Source of the DNA: Haematobacter genomosp. 1
Lineage (GTDB): Bacteria > Pseudomonadota > Alphaproteobacteria > Rhodobacterales > Rhodobacteraceae
NCBI RefSeq assembly: GCF_002196855.1
Contig: NZ_NIPW01000040.1
Span: 1-59,213, forward strand
Reading direction: 5' to 3'
DNA: 59,213 bases
Both the position numbers and the translations under genes were made by a program. The notes beneath the pieces were generated by a model. The model was not told where the DNA came from, made no database searches, and saw nothing but the letters and a program-made list of their open reading frames with translations. This document shows positions 26,115 to 34,316 of this stretch, piece after piece. Each line of letters starts with the position of its first letter. Positions within the stretch are counted from its first letter, which is position 1.

Positions 26115-28067
26115 TCACGGCGCCGAAGCGGGTCTCTGCGGGATTTTGGCCAGCTCCGGCCAATGCTTGCGCCACAGGCGCAGGCCCCATGTGTCGCGGG
26201 GATTGTTGTGCCCGGTCACCTCGTCCTCGGAGATATGCGGATAGGGCCATTGCGCAGAGGGATAGTCGCCGAACTCCCGCCCCGTGGGGGGAACGGTGCG
26301 GCGGGCATATTCCACAAGGCTCGCCTTCCAGGACGGCTGGACGATCCCCAGCGCCTGCGCCGCCATCACGAATTCCAGCCCCGTCGCGATCACCCGGTAA
26401 TCCGCAAAGGGTGAGGGATTGTCCGCCTGACGCGCGCTGCGCGTATCGGTGCCCCAGCGGATCGCCCAGTTCGGATCGCCGGGTTTCAGCGTCCCGTCCT
26501 CCGACATGAAGACCCGATCCCCGGGACGGAACGGGTTGCCTCCCATGAGGGTCAGGGTGATATCCCCCCTCACATTGCCCCCCCGCGGCTGGGAGATACG
26601 GGCGCTTTTGGCACCGTCGACGGATTTCAGCAGCAGGCCCGCCAGCCCCCCCTTGCTCATGTTGCTGTTCGGCCGTTCCGTCTCGCTGTTGGAGATGGTG
26701 ACCTTCGGCCCTGCCACGCTGACAACGGTGCGGATGCGGGTGATCAACGGCAGGTCGAGGCTTTCATGCGGGGTGCGGTACCGCGCGAGGCTTTCTTCCG
26801 TCTCCACGTAATACTGGCCGAGGATGTTGCCGCCCGCGGGGGAGCTTTGCCCCCGGTCCCCGATGATGAACCCTGAGAGATCCGCCCCCGCCCAGTGCTG
26901 CTCGAGATAGACCATGGGGAACATGAAGGACCACAGCCCCCCGTTCGGGCCGAGATCGAGACCGCGGACCTGAATGCCCCATGAAATCACCGCCTTCACC
27001 GCGCGCCTGACCTGCTCGGGGCTGCCGGCATCGGTCCACAGGAGGGGCAGGATCGCGGCCTGCATCGCCGCGACCTCCCGCCCGTAGTTGCTGTCCATCA
27101 CCCCCGTGCCATAGGGCATGTATTCCCGGTAACCGCCCTGCTCCGCGCCGTTTCCCGGAATGGTGTTCGTGCCGAGCGAGGCCTGAAACATCTCCGCCCG
27201 CGCCAGATAAGCCTCAAGGTCGCGCGGCGGGCGGGTGCCGGCGGCGGAGCGGCGCGGAAGGACGCGCAGGATGTGATCCACATCCACCCGCTCCAGAACG
27301 ATGGGCGCCACCGCCGCCCGGTTCACGGGGGGCGCGAAGTCGTTGGGCCCGGGCAGCGTGTCGCCGATCATCAGGCCGAAATATTCGTCCACCAGCGACG
27401 TGCCCGAGTCTCCGGCGCGGCGGATATGCGACCGGGCCGCCACCAGGATGTCCCCCCGCCGCATCTCGAGCGGGAACTGCGCCACCGCCTCGGGCTGATG
27501 CATGGCGTTGATACGGCCGTCCTGGGACTTGGCCCGCTGATCATATCCGCGGCGCTCCGGCCCCGGATTGAGCGTGGCGCCGTGGATCGTCCGGCCATAG
27601 GCATCGGTCGTCGTCGCAGGGCTGCGCGACACGATGCGCACGATACCGCCCGCAGGCGGCACGATGACGGCCTGGCGCTGCGGGTCCGACGTATAGCCGA
27701 TCTGCGATCCTTCCGGCATCAGACCCGATATCCGGACCGTCCCGTCGGACGAGCTGACGGTGAAGGTCTCCGTCGGCTCCGGCGTCACGACCTGCCCGGA
27801 AGGGGGGGAGGCGGCCGCGGGACGCGTCACCGGCAGCGCGACGAAGGCGGTGGCCAGCAGGGCGCATAGCAAGGTCGCCGGAAGCAGGCGGAGGGCCGAG
27901 GCGCCCCGTTTTCCCGGCGGCGAGCGGTGCCTCGCCCGGGAAAGGGCATGGATCGTCGCCCGGCGGCAGGGGAAGGCAGGGAGGATCATGGCGTCAGCGT
28001 CCGCATCTGGCGGCCCGGCGGGGAGCGGCAGGCCCGTCCGTCTGAGACTGACGCCTTGGGACGGCAA
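26115..28067 (-). CDS. Large exported protein of unknown function
   Basis: Up to 650 residues. A basic region followed by LLPATLLCALLATAFVAL then RPAAASPP looks like a signal peptide or anchor; the extension before it is Arg/Pro-rich, so the real start may be ATG 27989 or later. The mature part has mixed segments such as GYREYMPYGTGVMDSNYGREV, a long helical region (VRRAVKAVISWGIQVRGLDLG) and WPYPHISEDEVTGHNN near the end. No catalytic family is recognised. Gene context suggests an extracellular or periplasmic polysaccharide-related role, perhaps a lyase-like (alpha/alpha) fold, but this is a guess. It is convergent with the acyltransferase operon and follows parB on the same strand. Confidence 0.7.
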   Translation of the reverse strand: MPSQGVSLRRTGLPLPAGPPDADADAMILPAFPCRRATIHALSRARHRSPPGKRGASALRLLPATLLCALLATAFVALPVTRPAAASPPSGQVVTPEPTETFTVSSSDGTVRISGLMPEGSQIGYTSDPQRQAVIVPPAGGIVRIVSRSPATTTDAYGRTIHGATLNPGPERRGYDQRAKSQDGRINAMHQPEAVAQFPLEMRRGDILVAARSHIRRAGDSGTSLVDEYFGLMIGDTLPGPNDFAPPVNRAAVAPIVLERVDVDHILRVLPRRSAAGTRPPRDLEAYLARAEMFQASLGTNTIPGNGAEQGGYREYMPYGTGVMDSNYGREVAAMQAAILPLLWTDAGSPEQVRRAVKAVISWGIQVRGLDLGPNGGLWSFMFPMVYLEQHWAGADLSGFIIGDRGQSSPAGGNILGQYYVETEESLARYRTPHESLDLPLITRIRTVVSVAGPKVTISNSETERPNSNMSKGGLAGLLLKSVDGAKSARISQPRGGNVRGDITLTLMGGNPFRPGDRVFMSEDGTLKPGDPNWAIRWGTDTRSARQADNPSPFADYRVIATGLEFVMAAQALGIVQPSWKASLVEYARRTVPPTGREFGDYPSAQWPYPHISEDEVTGHNNPRDTWGLRLWRKHWPELAKIPQRPASAP

Positions 28068-28234
28068 TGCAAATCACTTTCCGATCCCGTCCAGAGCTCT
28101 GGCCCTGCGCAGGGGCCGCGCGCCTGTCTGCTGCCGGCACCCCCGGGGGAGCGGCCGGAAGGGCAGATGTGGAGGACCATCCTGTTTCACCCGATCCGTC
28201 ACCGCTATTCGGGGCCGCTTCCCTCTCCGGCCAT

Positions 28235-28250
28235 GTTTCGCGCGCGAAAC
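28235..28250. promoter_or_regulatory. parS-like palindrome GTTTCGCGCGCGAAAC (copy 2)
   Basis: Perfect palindrome with T and A flanks, about 170 bp upstream of the exported-protein gene and 95 bp downstream of parB. Another copy lies 94 bp away. Confidence 0.8.
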
Positions 28251-28328
28251 ATTCAGCTCCCTCAGGCGACACGCTCGGCCTCCCCACGTGTTTCGCCTGG
28301 CCCCGAAGGCGAACACGAGCTCCCCCGT

Positions 28329-28344
28329 GTTTCGCGCGCGAAAC
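28329..28344. promoter_or_regulatory. parS-like palindrome GTTTCGCGCGCGAAAC (copy 3)
   Basis: Perfect palindrome immediately adjoining the parB stop codon (gene ends at 28346). The right flank is G rather than A. Confidence 0.8.
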
Positions 28345-28345
28345 G

Positions 28346-29485
28346 TCAGCCCTGCAGACGCAGCCATTCCGCGAGCCGGTCGCGGAGCGCCGGGGTCACT
28401 GCCGGGCCGCTGAGGACGATGCGCCTTGCGCCACCCGTCATGGCAATGCCGGGCAGGATCTCCTGTGCGGCGGTCTTCTGCCGGAGGGCGGATCGCGGTG
28501 CTTCGGCCCACCGGGCAAGAGTGGCCAGTTCCATGGCCGGATCCGCGCTCTCCCCGCTGCTCAGAAGGCGGGCCAGAGCCGCCCCCGCCTCCGGCTCCTC
28601 CGCCAGCCGTTGCGCCAGTTGCAGCCCCAGCCGCTCACCGATTGCTGCCGGGAAGCGGAGACTGCCATCCAGCGCGTCGTAGAGGTTGAGGAAGGAGCCG
28701 ATCTTCGACCGCTTGGCCCGGCTCGCCGTGGCGTAAAGGCTGCGGAGCGCTTCTCCCCGATCGGCGAAGGCGCCCGCCTCCACCGCCTTGGCGGCGATGC
28801 GGGCCCGCTCGTAATAGCTCAGGCCCGCGCGGATCTCGTTCTCCTCCACCATGGCGACATAGGCGGCGCCCGAGCTTTCGGGTGTCCGCAGCAGCGCCAG
28901 CACGGTTGCGAACCGCGCCTCCCCCGTTTCCGCATGGAGCCGCCGGAGCGCGGAGAGCCGCCGCCAGCCGGAGATCAGGCCGTAGCGGCGCCCAGTTTCG
29001 GGAGCGGCATCGCGCGCGGCATCGCCTTGTCCCATCACCCTGCCCCGGGTCTCGCCGTCTGCAGAACTGAGGTGCAGATCTGAGCGGAAGCCTTGGCCGA
29101 GGTCGATCACCTCCACCGGGGCGCGCTGGCCATGGAGGCGCAGGCTTTCCACCAGCGCGTCGAAATCCTCGCCATCGAAACTCACCCGGTCGCGCACCAG
29201 ATGGCCGGTGTCGATGGTGTCGAGAGGCAGCGCCTCCACCATCCGTCCCGTGGCGCGGGCCTCCGCCACCTCTCCCGCCAGCGCCTCCAGCGCGGCGGTG
29301 GCCGCCGTCTCCGCTGCGATGCGGGAGATGGGGGGCGGGCGCGGCGCGGGGGCGGCGGGCGGGACGGGCGAAACAGCCCGGGAGGCCGGGCCGAAGGGCA
29401 TGGATTTCGTCTCCAGCGGGCCCTCCGGCATATCGGCCGGGTCAGGCTCGGCGGCGAAGGGCAGGGTGAGGCGCTTGCGGGCCAT
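28346..29485 (-). CDS. parB: ParB-family centromere-binding protein of the plasmid
   Basis: 379 residues; strong GGAGGAG 5 bases before the ATG. The N-terminal ParB/RepB nuclease-like CTPase domain starts around LDTIDTGHLVRDR with LVESLRLHGQRAPVEV. The box usually written GERR reads SGWRRLSAL. A roughly 30-residue insert (DLHLSSADGE to DAAPETGRR) separates the strands before it. A helical HTH-type part follows (ENEIRAGLSYYERARI, LYATASRAKRSKIGSFL). It would bind the seven GTTTCGCGCGCGAAAC palindromes and be moved by ParA. One site lies 22 bp upstream of its own start, which suggests autoregulation. Confidence 0.9.
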   Translation of the reverse strand: MARKRLTLPFAAEPDPADMPEGPLETKSMPFGPASRAVSPVPPAAPAPRPPPISRIAAETAATAALEALAGEVAEARATGRMVEALPLDTIDTGHLVRDRVSFDGEDFDALVESLRLHGQRAPVEVIDLGQGFRSDLHLSSADGETRGRVMGQGDAARDAAPETGRRYGLISGWRRLSALRRLHAETGEARFATVLALLRTPESSGAAYVAMVEENEIRAGLSYYERARIAAKAVEAGAFADRGEALRSLYATASRAKRSKIGSFLNLYDALDGSLRFPAAIGERLGLQLAQRLAEEPEAGAALARLLSSGESADPAMELATLARWAEAPRSALRQKTAAQEILPGIAMTGGARRIVLSGPAVTPALRDRLAEWLRLQG

Positions 29486-29507
29486 GAGACTCCTCCGGGT
29501 CAGGAAT

Positions 29508-29523
29508 GTTTCGCGCGCGAAAC
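29508..29523. promoter_or_regulatory. parS-like palindrome GTTTCGCGCGCGAAAC (copy 4)
   Basis: Perfect palindrome with T/A flanks, 22 bp upstream of the parB start codon. Confidence 0.85.
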
Positions 29524-29773
29524 ATCAGGATTTGGTTGGGCCACCAGGGCAGGCAGACCACGCGGGGCAGACCAAGCGGGACAGGCCCTGCTGGCGGGCC
29601 AGCTGGCGGGACGGCAGGACATGAGGACATCCCCGCCGGCCCTGGTCGGCTTCTGCCGGCACCGGGGTTTGCCCCACCCGGCCGCCGCGACATCCGGCAG
29701 CAAGCCACCATGGGCCGCCATCCGGGCCGCATCGGGGCGGGCCAGCTCCGGGATCACGCCGCTTGCCTTGGTC

Positions 29774-29809
29774 TGCAAAAGCCCCTGTAAAAGCCCCTGC
29801 AAAAGCTCT
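29774..29809. repeat. Three 12-bp direct repeats, iteron-like
   Basis: TGCAAAAGCCCC, TGTAAAAGCCCC and TGCAAAAGCTCT lie head to tail between parA and parB, 14 bp from a parS copy. They could be incompatibility or Rep-binding iterons, or a chance minisatellite. Confidence 0.6.
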
Positions 29810-29823
29810 GGACGACCCGAGAT

Positions 29824-29839
29824 GTTTCGCGCGCGAAAC
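29824..29839. promoter_or_regulatory. parS-like palindrome GTTTCGCGCGCGAAAC (copy 5)
   Basis: Perfect palindrome with symmetrical GAT/ATC flanks, adjoining the parA stop codon (gene ends at 29841). Confidence 0.85.
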
Positions 29840-29840
29840 A

Positions 29841-31229
29841 TCACTCGGCCGCCTCCCGCGACGCCAGTTCATCCCGCCGCCAGCAGCCCAGCAGCAGCTT
29901 CTTGAACACCGCATAGGTCGCGTCGAATGTCTCCCGCCCGCGGATATAGGTGTCGCGGTTGAAGTCGCGGTAATCGGCCTCGTAGATGCCGGCGACCTGC
30001 TCCCCCGCCTGGCCGATCAGCGCGGTGAACCCCTGGCGGGAGGGGGAGAGGGTACGGCCCAGATAGGCCTGCATCAGCCCCGCCAGCTCCGCCTGCTGCG
30101 CGCCGTCGTAACGGGTGACCAATGCGCGCACCGCATCCCATTCGAAGGAAAGCTCCGGCCGCCCCAGCGCGCGGGCCGCCACATTCTCCCCCTCCTCGAT
30201 GGAGGCGAAGGTGGAATGCAGCATGTCGAAGAACCGCCCCGTGGAATCGAACTCCAGGAAGGAGGCCCCCATCGGGACGAGCAGGATATCCGCCGCCGAC
30301 AGCCCGTTGATCGTCAGGTAGCCGAGCGCGGGGGGCGTATCGAGAAAGACGAGATCGTATTTCTCCAGCACCCCGTCTTCGGCGAGGCTTTCGGAGAGCG
30401 CGTCCCAGAGCTTCCAGCCGCGCGCGGCCATGCGCCAGACGGGGATCTGGAACTCCGCCCAGTAGAGGTTGAGCTGCGCGCCGATCAGGTCGATGTTCGG
30501 CCAGTGGGTCGGGCGGATCAGCTCTTCCGCCGTGACCTTCAGCGCGTCGTTCAGCGTGTCGTCGATCGGGATCGGCGCCTCCCCCCGGTCGATCCGCCCG
30601 GCATTCGAGACGCGCAGGTGGCGGGCATAGTGGCGGGCGAGCAGCGGAAAGACCGTGCCCCATTCATCCGCCACCTGACCGCCGAAGATCGAGGTCATCG
30701 ACCCTTGGCTGTCCAGATCGACCACCAGCACCCGGTAGCCGTCGAGCGCCGCCGACATGGCCAGATGTGCGGCGGTGGAGGTCTTGCCGACCCCGCCCTT
30801 GAAGTTCGCGACCGCGACGATCTTGGCGGGCTGACCCTTCGGCCGGTAGGGCTGATATTCCTTCGCGCGGGAGCCTTCGGCGGCGAAATGGGCGCGCAGC
30901 CTGAGCACCTCGTCCAGCGTGAACCACTTGGCGCCACCCTCCGTCTCCGAGGCGCCCTGCGGCAGCTCGGGGTTCTGGCGCAGTACCCGGCGGAAATGCT
31001 GGGGCGCGACGGGGATCAGGTATCTGGTGATCTCCCAGGTGGAGAAGAGCCGGAGCCGTTTCTGCCCCTGCGCATCGAGCCCCCGGCCCACCAGATCCTC
31101 CCGCCCGCGGGCACAGGCGGCGGCGATTTCGGCAAAGCCGCGGCTGGTCACCGGGGCGCCCAGTTCCGCCAGCGCCGCATCGGGCGAGATGTTGAAATAG
31201 GGAGGATCGGCCTCCGGTCCCGTGCTCAT
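29841..31229 (-). CDS. parA: ParA-family plasmid partition ATPase
   Basis: 462 residues from ATG 31229 (MSTGPEADPP), chosen because GGAGG sits about 7 bases upstream of it; ATG 31235 is the alternative. Deviant Walker A FKGGVGKTSTAAHL with Lys144 and Lys149, switch region VVDLDSQGSMTSIFG, and Walker B YDLVFLDTPPALG. The roughly 130-residue N-terminal extension with a helix-turn-helix-like region (STWEITRYL, WFTLDEVLRLR) marks a type Ia ParA, which also represses its own operon. It is first in the parAB operon and divergent from the rep gene across a 558-bp control/origin region. Confidence 0.95.
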   Translation of the reverse strand: MSTGPEADPPYFNISPDAALAELGAPVTSRGFAEIAAACARGREDLVGRGLDAQGQKRLRLFSTWEITRYLIPVAPQHFRRVLRQNPELPQGASETEGGAKWFTLDEVLRLRAHFAAEGSRAKEYQPYRPKGQPAKIVAVANFKGGVGKTSTAAHLAMSAALDGYRVLVVDLDSQGSMTSIFGGQVADEWGTVFPLLARHYARHLRVSNAGRIDRGEAPIPIDDTLNDALKVTAEELIRPTHWPNIDLIGAQLNLYWAEFQIPVWRMAARGWKLWDALSESLAEDGVLEKYDLVFLDTPPALGYLTINGLSAADILLVPMGASFLEFDSTGRFFDMLHSTFASIEEGENVAARALGRPELSFEWDAVRALVTRYDGAQQAELAGLMQAYLGRTLSPSRQGFTALIGQAGEQVAGIYEADYRDFNRDTYIRGRETFDATYAVFKKLLLGCWRRDELASREAAE

Positions 31230-31787
31230 CTGCATCCCTCCGGCAGGTCTGCACCTGCCCCTTTCGCGCGGCGGTTATCCACCAATGTATCGCTTTTTTT
31301 AAGACATATCACAAAACGCGGTACATGAAACATAAAAGCGAACACAGCCCATTTTTTCTCAGCAAATAAAGGGGTTCCGAAGGAGGGGCGCGCGCAATTT
31401 TTCGTTCATTTGTGGCGCGCTTGTCACGGCTTCAGCGGGGGTCGGTGTTAGGTATGGAGTTATTTCACAGTTACGGGATCACGCCCTCTCCGCAAAGCCC
31501 TGATTTCACGGGGTGAGCGGTGGCTCGCAGGCGCAGGAGTGAATCCGAAACCCCGTTTCTCCGACTCGGAAACCACGTCGCTCCGATTCCGATCCCACGC
31601 TCGGCGGGCCGCAGGATCTGCATCGCCCTCCCCCGCGGCGCTGGACGGAAGGACGCGCGCTTTCTAGGGTGTCATTGAAACCACGAAACGAGTCACCCCG
31701 TCAGAGGGGACCGGAGAGGGTCGGGCAGATGCGGAAGACAGGCGCGGCACAGGCTGCGGAACCGGGCGGCAGCCGGGGGCGGGGGGC
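31230..31787. promoter_or_regulatory. parA/rep divergent control region, candidate origin of replication
   Basis: The section near parA is AT-rich (31280-31370), in contrast to its surroundings. A DnaA-box-like TTATCCACC lies at 31275-31283 (8 of 9 to TTATCCACA). Other repeats are GCGCGC at both ends of an AT-rich stretch (about 31388-31422) and two copies of ATTTCACRG. There is no clear long iteron array. Placement between par and rep genes and the AT-rich DUE-like segment suggest the origin or the rep promoter; this is inference. Confidence 0.5.
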
Positions 31788-32876
31788 ATGACGGCCGCCG
31801 GTTCCCGCCGCCGAAAACCCCCGCGGGCGGAGGGGCTGCCGGTGCCCAAAACTGTGCCCGGAACTGCACCCGCTGCGAGCCTTCCGGCCGAACTGCCGCG
31901 GGGCGGCTTCTTCGTGGCGGATATCTTCGATGCGCTGCCCAAGGACGATCTGGGGAGCATGGAGCATCCGATGTTCTCGCTCTCCACCCGGCCGGACCTG
32001 CGCATCCTCGCCTATGCCCATAACGGGGTGGAGATCACGGTGACCCCCTCCGTCCGCGGCCTCGCCACGATCCACGACAAGGACATCCTGATCTTCTGCG
32101 TGAGCCAGCTCATGGCCGCGATCAACGCCGGTCGCCCGGTGTCGCGGAGCCTCCGGCTCAAGGCGGCCGACCTGATGGCGGCCACGGGGCGGGAGGCGTC
32201 GGGCGACGGCTACCAGCGGCTCCGCGAGGCCTTCGAGCGGCTGGCGGGCACCCGCATCACCACCAACATGGTGACCGGAGAAACCGAGACGACCACCGGC
32301 TTCGGCATGATCGAGGCCTGGCAGATCGTGCGGCATAGCCGGGGCGGGCGGATGATCTCCGTCTCCGTCACCCTGTCGGACTGGCTCTACCGGGCCGTGC
32401 TGTCGAAATCGGTCCTGACGCTTTCGCGGGACTACTTCCGGCTCAGGAAGCCGCTGGAGCGGCGGGTCTATGAGCTGGCGCGCAAGCACTGCGGGCGGCA
32501 GCCGGAATGGCGGGTGTCGATCGAGGTGCTGCACAAGAAATCCGGTTCCGCCTCTCCCCGCCGGGTGTTCCGCAAGATGATCCGCGACATGATCGCCGCC
32601 GATACCCTGCCCGATTACACGCTGGCGGAGGAGGCGGGCGATGTGCTCCGCGTCACGCCGCGCGAGGTGGTGGAGCGGGCGCGCACGCCGCTCGGCGCGC
32701 CGCAGCTCACGCCCGAGGCGATCGAGGAGGCGCGGGCGCTGGCCCCCGGCTGGGATATCTATGCGCTGGAGGCGGACTGGCGGCGCTACTGGGCCGCGAC
32801 CGGGCGGCCGCGGCTGGCCTCCGCCCGGAAGGCCTTCCTCGGCTATGTCCGGGCGCGGGCGGCAGAGAAGGGCTGA
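31788..32876 (+). CDS. repA: Plasmid replication initiator, RepA (RPA) type
   Basis: 362 residues. The body strongly resembles the replication initiator protein A family: KDDLGSMEHPMFSLS, GLATIHDKDILIFCVSQLM, GDGYQRLREAFERLAGT, TLSDWLYRAVL, LTLSRDYFRLRKPLERRVYELARKHCG and VFRKMIRDMI. This family defines one of the main plasmid types in Rhodobacterales, and there it is normally paired with its own ParAB. It would bind the origin and start replication. The first 45 residues are Pro/Ala/Arg-rich. ATG 31788 has only a G-rich stretch upstream (GCGGGGGGC), so the start is moderately sure. Confidence 0.93.
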   Translation: MTAAGSRRRKPPRAEGLPVPKTVPGTAPAASLPAELPRGGFFVADIFDALPKDDLGSMEHPMFSLSTRPDLRILAYAHNGVEITVTPSVRGLATIHDKDILIFCVSQLMAAINAGRPVSRSLRLKAADLMAATGREASGDGYQRLREAFERLAGTRITTNMVTGETETTTGFGMIEAWQIVRHSRGGRMISVSVTLSDWLYRAVLSKSVLTLSRDYFRLRKPLERRVYELARKHCGRQPEWRVSIEVLHKKSGSASPRRVFRKMIRDMIAADTLPDYTLAEEAGDVLRVTPREVVERARTPLGAPQLTPEAIEEARALAPGWDIYALEADWRRYWAATGRPRLASARKAFLGYVRARAAEKG

Positions 32877-33265
32877 CCCGATGTTTCGCGCGCGAAACAT
32901 TCCCGAATCGTAGCTTCACGCGGACCGGGTCTGTGGAGGGCAGGGCAGGCGGGGCGCGCCTCTCTCACCGTAAACAATCCGCCGGATTCCGGGGGGCGGT
33001 TCTTTGCGGATCGGAAAACAGTCAGGCGAGTTTCCGAGGCATCTGCGGGGGGCAAGAAACGAAAAGGTTGTCTTTGTTACATAAGATCGCCTTAAGGTTG
33101 TTAAATTGTTGACGGAATGCACCCTTAAGATGCATTTGAGATCCGGTATTAACCCTATTGTTGTAATTCTTTCAGTTTGTTACCTTGGTCTTGCTACTAA
33201 AAGTTGAATTAATGTTTTTCCGCTCCCCCAAAGCGGTCTGACGACCCCAAACAATAAGGATCAAC
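32877..33265. promoter_or_regulatory. Intergenic with parS copy and AT-rich promoter region of the VPLPA-CTERM gene
   Basis: 389 bp. After the parS copy the DNA turns AT-rich (33060-33230). It holds the palindrome CCTTAAGG (33090-33097) and an inverted repeat AATGCA / TGCATT with a 9-bp spacer (33116-33136). These are plausible operator elements for the gene at 33266. Confidence 0.45.
32883..32898. promoter_or_regulatory. parS-like palindrome GTTTCGCGCGCGAAAC (copy 6)
   Basis: Perfect palindrome with GAT/ATT flanks, 6 bp after the repA stop codon. Confidence 0.85.
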
Positions 33266-33772
33266 ATGAAACATCTTCTCGCGGCTGCGTTTCTTGCAGC
33301 ACTCCCCGTCGCGGCTCCGGCGGTCACCATAACACCGGTTGCAGGCGAGCTGACTTCGGCCACCGACGTGCTCTCTCCGGGCGGCACGGTGGTCTTCAAC
33401 GTCATCGTGGACAGCCCGATGACCTTCGACTTCAGTCTGGCCGGATCGGGCGATTTCACCGATCTGCTCGACGTGACCTTCTCCATCAACGGCGGTCAAG
33501 CCTATACCTGGAGCACCTTCGGCACCTTCTTCGGGCGTGCGCCGCTTGCCACCGCCGGCGGGACGCTGCCCAGCTTCACGACATCGGAAGATTTCTACGT
33601 CACCTTCTTTGACGGCGTGGCCAGCCCGGTGGGCGTGACGCTCACCCTGATATCCGAGGCGGTGCCCCCGTCCTCGGTGCCGCTTCCGGCCGCCGGTTTT
33701 CTGCTGCTGGCCGGCCTTGGCGCGGCGGGTATCGTCCCCCGCACCCGCCGGTCGGACGCCAAAGCCGCCTGA
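33266..33772 (+). CDS. VPLPA-CTERM sorted exported protein
   Basis: 168 residues. Signal peptide MKHLLAAAFLAALPVAAPAV. The mature domain is beta-rich and acidic with no recognised fold (GGTVVFNVIVDSPMTFDFSL). The C-terminus has the tripartite sorting signal: VPLPAAG, a hydrophobic helix (FLLLAGLGAAGIV) and a basic tail (PRTRRSD). VPLPA-CTERM proteins are processed by a dedicated exosortase in Rhodobacterales and usually go with exopolysaccharide or biofilm matrix. No exosortase is in the window, so it must be chromosomal or on another replicon. A UUCG-loop terminator follows. Confidence 0.88.
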   Translation: MKHLLAAAFLAALPVAAPAVTITPVAGELTSATDVLSPGGTVVFNVIVDSPMTFDFSLAGSGDFTDLLDVTFSINGGQAYTWSTFGTFFGRAPLATAGGTLPSFTTSEDFYVTFFDGVASPVGVTLTLISEAVPPSSVPLPAAGFLLLAGLGAAGIVPRTRRSDAKAA

Positions 33773-33792
33773 TACCGGATTATCCTTGCCGG

Positions 33793-33818
33793 GAAAGGCC
33801 GCCTTCGGGCGGTCTTTC
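33793..33818 (+). terminator. Rho-independent terminator with UUCG tetraloop
   Basis: GAAAGGCCGCC-TTCG-GGCGGTCTTTC: an 11-bp stem with one G-T pair, 20 bp after the stop of the VPLPA-CTERM gene, followed by CTTTC. It probably ends that transcript. Confidence 0.8.
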
Positions 33819-33827
33819 CTTTCGGAT

Positions 33828-33843
33828 GTTTCGCGCGCGAAAC
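33828..33843. promoter_or_regulatory. parS-like palindrome GTTTCGCGCGCGAAAC (copy 7)
   Basis: Perfect palindrome with T/A flanks, 10 bp after the terminator. Six of the seven copies lie within 28.2-33.9 kb. Confidence 0.85.
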
Positions 33844-34316
33844 AGGGTCGGATGAGCGCTCCGCACGGAGACATGTCCTGCGCGCCGGACTGCGCGCGCC
33901 AGCAGCATCTGAACCAGCAGCCCCTGAAGATGTGAGGCCAGCCGTTGGCCTGTCCGCCCCGCATGGCCGCTGCGGTATCAGGCGGATGCGGAATTCTTCC
34001 TGCCTCCATCCCCGGCCCGGCCTCCCGGCCAGCGTCTTCCGGCCAGCGTTTCCCGACCAGCACCGGCCGGCCAACGCCTGGAGCGCGATCCCCGACCTGT
34101 ACCCGACCTGGCGCTCCCGACCCTGCAGACCCCCGGCCTAGCGATCTACATCCTGTCGATCTTCTATGACATTCCCAGCTTCCCCCGCCGGCCTGTGACC
34201 GGGCAGCCTCTCTCCCGCCCAAGCCGAAGAACGCGCCGCCAAAGCCCCTGCAACCGCTTGCACGCGGAGCGAACTTCCGGTTTCATGCGGGTGACCCTGT
34301 CAGCCGAGAACTCCCC
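33844..34316. other. Intergenic with 14-bp tandem repeats
   Basis: No gene is seen. GC-rich, with the repeat array at 34025-34080. An AAAGCCCCTGCAA string near 34245 resembles the 12-bp repeats between parA and parB. Confidence 0.45.
34025..34080. repeat. Four 14-bp direct repeats
   Basis: CCGGCCAGCGTCTT, CCGGCCAGCGTTTC, CCGACCAGCACCGG and CCGGCCAACGCCTG follow without gaps. They lie outside any gene, 1.1 kb downstream of repA, and could be iterons or a neutral minisatellite. Confidence 0.7.

Larger units (their letters stand above)
29486..29840. other. parA-parB spacer with two parS copies and iteron-like repeats
   Basis: This 355-bp gap is long for a par operon. It has a parS-like site at each end (29508 and 29824), a 3 x 12-bp direct repeat at 29774-29809, and GC-rich DNA with repeated GCAGACCA. 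No gene is seen. Confidence 0.6.

Noticed and set aside
29841-31229. RepABC-type replication operon
   Set aside because: The ParA and ParB genes are not followed by a repC-type gene; the initiator is a divergent RPA-type protein, so the replicon is not RepABC.
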